Shown piece after piece: positions 61,998 through 64,000 of a stretch of 64,000 bases of DNA. Made by a program: the position numbers and the translations under genes. Where the stretch lies: NCBI RefSeq assembly GCF_041549525.1, contig NZ_CP157456.1, positions 2,914,001-2,978,000 on the forward strand. The letters run 5' to 3'. Each line of letters starts with the position of its first letter. Positions within the stretch are counted from its first letter, which is position 1. Origin of the DNA: Paenarthrobacter aurescens. Lineage in GTDB: Bacteria > Actinomycetota > Actinomycetes > Actinomycetales > Micrococcaceae. The notes beneath the pieces are model-generated. The model was not told where the DNA came from. It searched no databases and saw only the letters and a list, made by a program, of their open reading frames with translations.

Positions 61998-62888
61998 CTA
62001 TTCCCGCCGCGCCCTTGTCAGCTCAGCCCGGGCCAACAGCTCACTATCGGACGGGTAGGCGACTTCTTCAAGAACCAAGGGGTGTGGAGCCGCGAGCCCG
62101 GACTTGGCATCGCGTTTTCTTTCCAGGAGCCGGGAGTACAACCACGCCGGGGACTCCAAGGACTCCCCCACCCGCAGGGCAGAACCAACCAAGGACCGCA
62201 CCATGTTGTGGCAAAACGCATCAGCCTGAACGGTGGCCACAATGACACCGTCGCTGGATCGGGCAAAGGAAAACTTCTGTAGCTCGCGAATGGTTGTGGC
62301 GCCCTCACGAGGCTTGCAATAGGAACGGAAATCCTGGAGCCCCAGCAGAGCCGATGCGCCCTCGTTCATCAGCGCAACGTCCAACGGCGTCTTGTGCCAC
62401 AAGGTGATGCCCCGCAGTAGCGGGTCCCAGCGTTCGGGACCGTCGGCAATCCGGTAGCTGTATCTGCGCCACAACGCAGAGAAGCGGGCATCGAAGCCTT
62501 CCGGCGCCAGACCGGCGTCATGCACTTCAATTGCACCTGTCAGGTCACCAAGTATCCGGCTCAACGCTCCGCGGAGTCGGCGCAGAAGCGCGACGGCGGG
62601 ATCGAGTTCGTGCCCTCGCGGCAGTGATAGCCACTCAGCTTCCGTGAGGTCCAGGTGAACAACCTGTCCGCGGGCGTGGACGCCGGCGTCCGTCCTGCCG
62701 GCGACAGTAACGCGAACAGGCCGCTGCAGAAGGAGCGCCAGTGCTTCCTCAAGGGAACCCTGCACGGTACGAAGACCGGGCTGCAGCGCCCAACCGTTGA
62801 AAGGGCCGCCGTCGTAAGAAAGATCAAGTCGGACACGCAAAAACCCGCCGCCCCCCAAAACGGGGGCAGCGGGTTTTCGTTCGTTCAT
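61998..62888 (-). CDS. truA: tRNA pseudouridine(38-40) synthase
   Basis: 296 residues. RLDLSYDGGPFNGWALQPG, catalytic Asp in VAGRTDAGVHARGQV near residue 67, YSYRIADG, and the C-terminal AFCHNMVRSLVGSAL. ATG at 62888 places codons 4-16 inside the rplQ terminator hairpin; a TTG at codon 17 (LRVRLDLSYDG) would avoid that and is a real alternative. The enzyme modifies the anticodon stem of many tRNAs. Confidence 0.94.
   Translation of the reverse strand: MNERKPAAPVLGGGGFLRVRLDLSYDGGPFNGWALQPGLRTVQGSLEEALALLLQRPVRVTVAGRTDAGVHARGQVVHLDLTEAEWLSLPRGHELDPAVALLRRLRGALSRILGDLTGAIEVHDAGLAPEGFDARFSALWRRYSYRIADGPERWDPLLRGITLWHKTPLDVALMNEGASALLGLQDFRSYCKPREGATTIRELQKFSFARSSDGVIVATVQADAFCHNMVRSLVGSALRVGESLESPAWLYSRLLERKRDAKSGLAAPHPLVLEEVAYPSDSELLARAELTRARRE
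62840..62877 (-). terminator. terminator hairpin of rplQ, inside the truA 5' end
   Basis: AAAACCCGC with GCGGGTTTT (9 bp), plus inner CCCCC with GGGGG around an AAAA loop (TTTT on the minus strand). The minus strand reads AAAACCCGC ... GCGGGTTTTTGCG, so a T-run follows the stem. It lies 44-81 nt after the rplQ stop. Confidence 0.82.
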
Positions 62889-62920
62889 AGACTTAAGTCT
62901 ACTGGGAAGAATTCAGTGAA

Positions 62921-63481
62921 TTACTTCTTGTCCTCAGCGGCCGGAGCCTCTTCGGTTTCAGCAGCTTCAGCTTCAGTGGCCTCTGCCTCAGCGGCCGGAG
63001 CCTCTTCGGTTTCAGCAGCTTCGGTCTCTACAACCTCTTCCTCAGCAGCCGATGCTTCAGCAGCCGGAGCAGCCTTGGCAGCGGCAGCGGTTGCCTCAGC
63101 AACAACGGCCTGCTTGGGGGAAACGGGCTCGAGGACGAGCTCGATGACAGCCATGGGAGCGTTGTCGCCCTTGCGGTTGCCGATCTTGGTGATGCGGGTG
63201 TAGCCACCATCGCGGTTGGCAACGGCACCGGCGATGTCGGTGAACAGCTCGTGGACAACGCCCTTGTCGCTGATCAGGCCGAGAACGCGGCGGCGTGAAG
63301 CGAGGTCGCCACGCTTGGCGAAGGTGACCAGACGCTCTGCGTACGGCTTAAGGCGCTTGGCCTTGGTGACCGTGGTGGTGATGCGCTTGTGCTCAAAGAG
63401 AGCAGCTGCCAGGTTCGCGAGCATCAGGCGCTCGTGAGCCGGGCCGCCTCCGAGGCGCGGACCCTTAGTGGGGGTAGGCAT
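62921..63481 (-). CDS. rplQ: 50S ribosomal protein L17 with long acidic tail
   Basis: 186 residues. Residues 1-120 are standard L17 ([21 protein letters not shown], then [20 protein letters not shown]). The remaining 65 residues are an Ala/Glu-rich tail containing the unit [12 protein letters not shown] twice. The DNA repeat behind it is 37 bp, exact, with a 54-bp period (62932-62968 and 62986-63022). It follows rpoA by 66 nt. Confidence 0.97.
   Translation of the reverse strand: MPTPTKGPRLGGGPAHERLMLANLAAALFEHKRITTTVTKAKRLKPYAERLVTFAKRGDLASRRRVLGLISDKGVVHELFTDIAGAVANRDGGYTRITKIGNRKGDNAPMAVIELVLEPVSPKQAVVAEATAAAAKAAPAAEASAAEEEVVETEAAETEEAPAAEAEATEAEAAETEEAPAAEDKK
62932..63022. repeat. rplQ: 37-bp in-frame direct repeat in rplQ
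   Basis: Identical 37-bp segments at 62932-62968 and 62986-63022, period 54 bp (18 codons), encoding the duplicated acidic unit of the L17 tail. The period preserves frame. Confidence 0.9.
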
Positions 63482-63547
63482 AGTTATTTCTCCTGTTATG
63501 TAAGCCGTTCAGGTCCATCACTGGACCCGGCGGCCAAGATCTGCTGT

Positions 63548-64000
63548 TTAGAGCTCGTCGTCGCTGAACGCGGCGTCGTCCTCTTCGATGGCTGCGGCGC
63601 GGGCTGCGAGATCGAAACCGGGAGGGGAGTCCTTGAGGGACAGACCCAGTTCCACGAGCTTTGCCTTGACCTCGTCAATGGACTTCGCACCGAAGTTACG
63701 AATGTCCATCAGGTCAGCCTCGGAGCGGGCAACGAGTTCACCCACGGTGTGGATGCCCTCACGCTTGAGGCAGTTGTAGGAACGGACGGTGAGGTCCAGA
63801 TCCTCGATCGGCAGAGCCATGTCAGCTGCCAGGGCAGCGTCCGTCGGCGACGGGCCAATCTCGATACCTTCAGCTGCGGTGTTCAGCTCACGAGCCAGAC
63901 CGAACAGTTCCACCAAGGTGGTGCCTGCGGAAGCAACAGCATCGCGGGGGGCGATTGCCTGCTTGGTCTCGACGTCGACAATGAGCTTGTCGAAGTCGGT
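63548..64000 (-). CDS. rpoA: RNA polymerase alpha subunit, 5' part beyond the window
   Basis: 150 C-terminal residues. The end of the N-terminal domain ([20 protein letters not shown]), the linker, and the C-terminal domain with [19 protein letters not shown], then [20 protein letters not shown], and [19 protein letters not shown] are clear. This domain binds UP-element DNA and activators. The acidic tail ends [12 protein letters not shown]. The start codon is past position 64000. Confidence 0.97.
   Translation of the reverse strand, partial: TDFDKLIVDVETKQAIAPRDAVASAGTTLVELFGLARELNTAAEGIEIGPSPTDAALAADMALPIEDLDLTVRSYNCLKREGIHTVGELVARSEADLMDIRNFGAKSIDEVKAKLVELGLSLKDSPPGFDLAARAAAIEEDDAAFSDDEL

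Overview
The window reads as chromosomal DNA from a high-GC actinobacterium of the Micrococcaceae, most likely Arthrobacter or Paenarthrobacter. The evidence is the GC-rich codon use, frequent GTG and TTG starts, mycothiol genes (mshA) with an actinobacterial-type ino1, a GroES/GroEL pair under two CIRCE operators, a glycogen-to-trehalose treX-treY-treZ set, and the conserved order rpoA-rplQ-truA ... rplM-rpsI-glmM-coaA-glmS-acpS-nnr ... alr-tsaE-tsaB-rimI-tsaD ... groES-groEL ... guaB-guaB3-guaA. There are no rRNA or tRNA genes, CRISPR arrays or insertion sequences. The genus call is inference; no search was run.

Layout. 1-10.2 kb: purine genes on the minus strand (guaA partial, guaB3, guaB), with glpD plus a stand-alone PTS EIIA, a SURF1-like protein, a DUF3817 membrane protein and an ABC exporter between them. 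10.4-18.0 kb: two tandem OafA-type membrane acyltransferases with SGNH domains, then a flavin monooxygenase, a PQ-loop membrane protein and a LuxR regulator. 18.1-20.3 kb: groEL, groES and CIRCE. 20.3-25.5 kb: a small membrane protein, a methyltransferase, a shikimate-dehydrogenase-like gene, a zinc-free ribosomal protein L36, a P-loop-less CobW/Mrf-like protein behind a Zur-like palindrome, and a YbdK-type carboxylate-amine ligase. 25.6-29.7 kb: tsaD-rimI-tsaB-tsaE-alr, a t6A/cell-wall operon. 29.8-37.4 kb: PfkB kinase and GH4 glycosidase (divergent), a GNAT protein, mshA, fhs, a block of 32-bp tandem repeats, and ino1. 37.6-45.1 kb: aldo/keto reductase, treZ, treY, treX. 45.2-53.6 kb: nnr, acpS, glmS, coaA, a VanY-like lipoprotein, glmM, rpsI, rplM. 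53.9-61.9 kb: a complete tad/Flp pilus locus on the plus strand, placed between rplM and truA. 62.0-64.0 kb: truA, rplQ and the 3' part of rpoA.

How the genes connect. MshA and Ino1 feed mycothiol through inositol phosphate. TreX, TreY and TreZ turn glycogen into trehalose. TsaB, TsaD and TsaE make the t6A tRNA modification. GlmS and GlmM supply amino-sugar for peptidoglycan alongside Alr. The tad genes (peptidase, pilin, TadE, TadG-like, CpaB, CpaE, TadA, TadB, TadC) form a complete Gram-positive Flp pilus machine.

Most notable: the predicted Zur-controlled unit (Mrf-like protein plus zinc-free L36, possibly with sdhL), which resembles the zinc-starvation ribosome remodelling and hibernation system known in mycobacteria; the 32-bp tandem repeat block; a FliA/WhiG-like promoter signature before the flp pilin gene; three 15-bp-phased motifs upstream of guaB; and a PQ-loop ORF whose 3' end runs 188 nt into the next gene.
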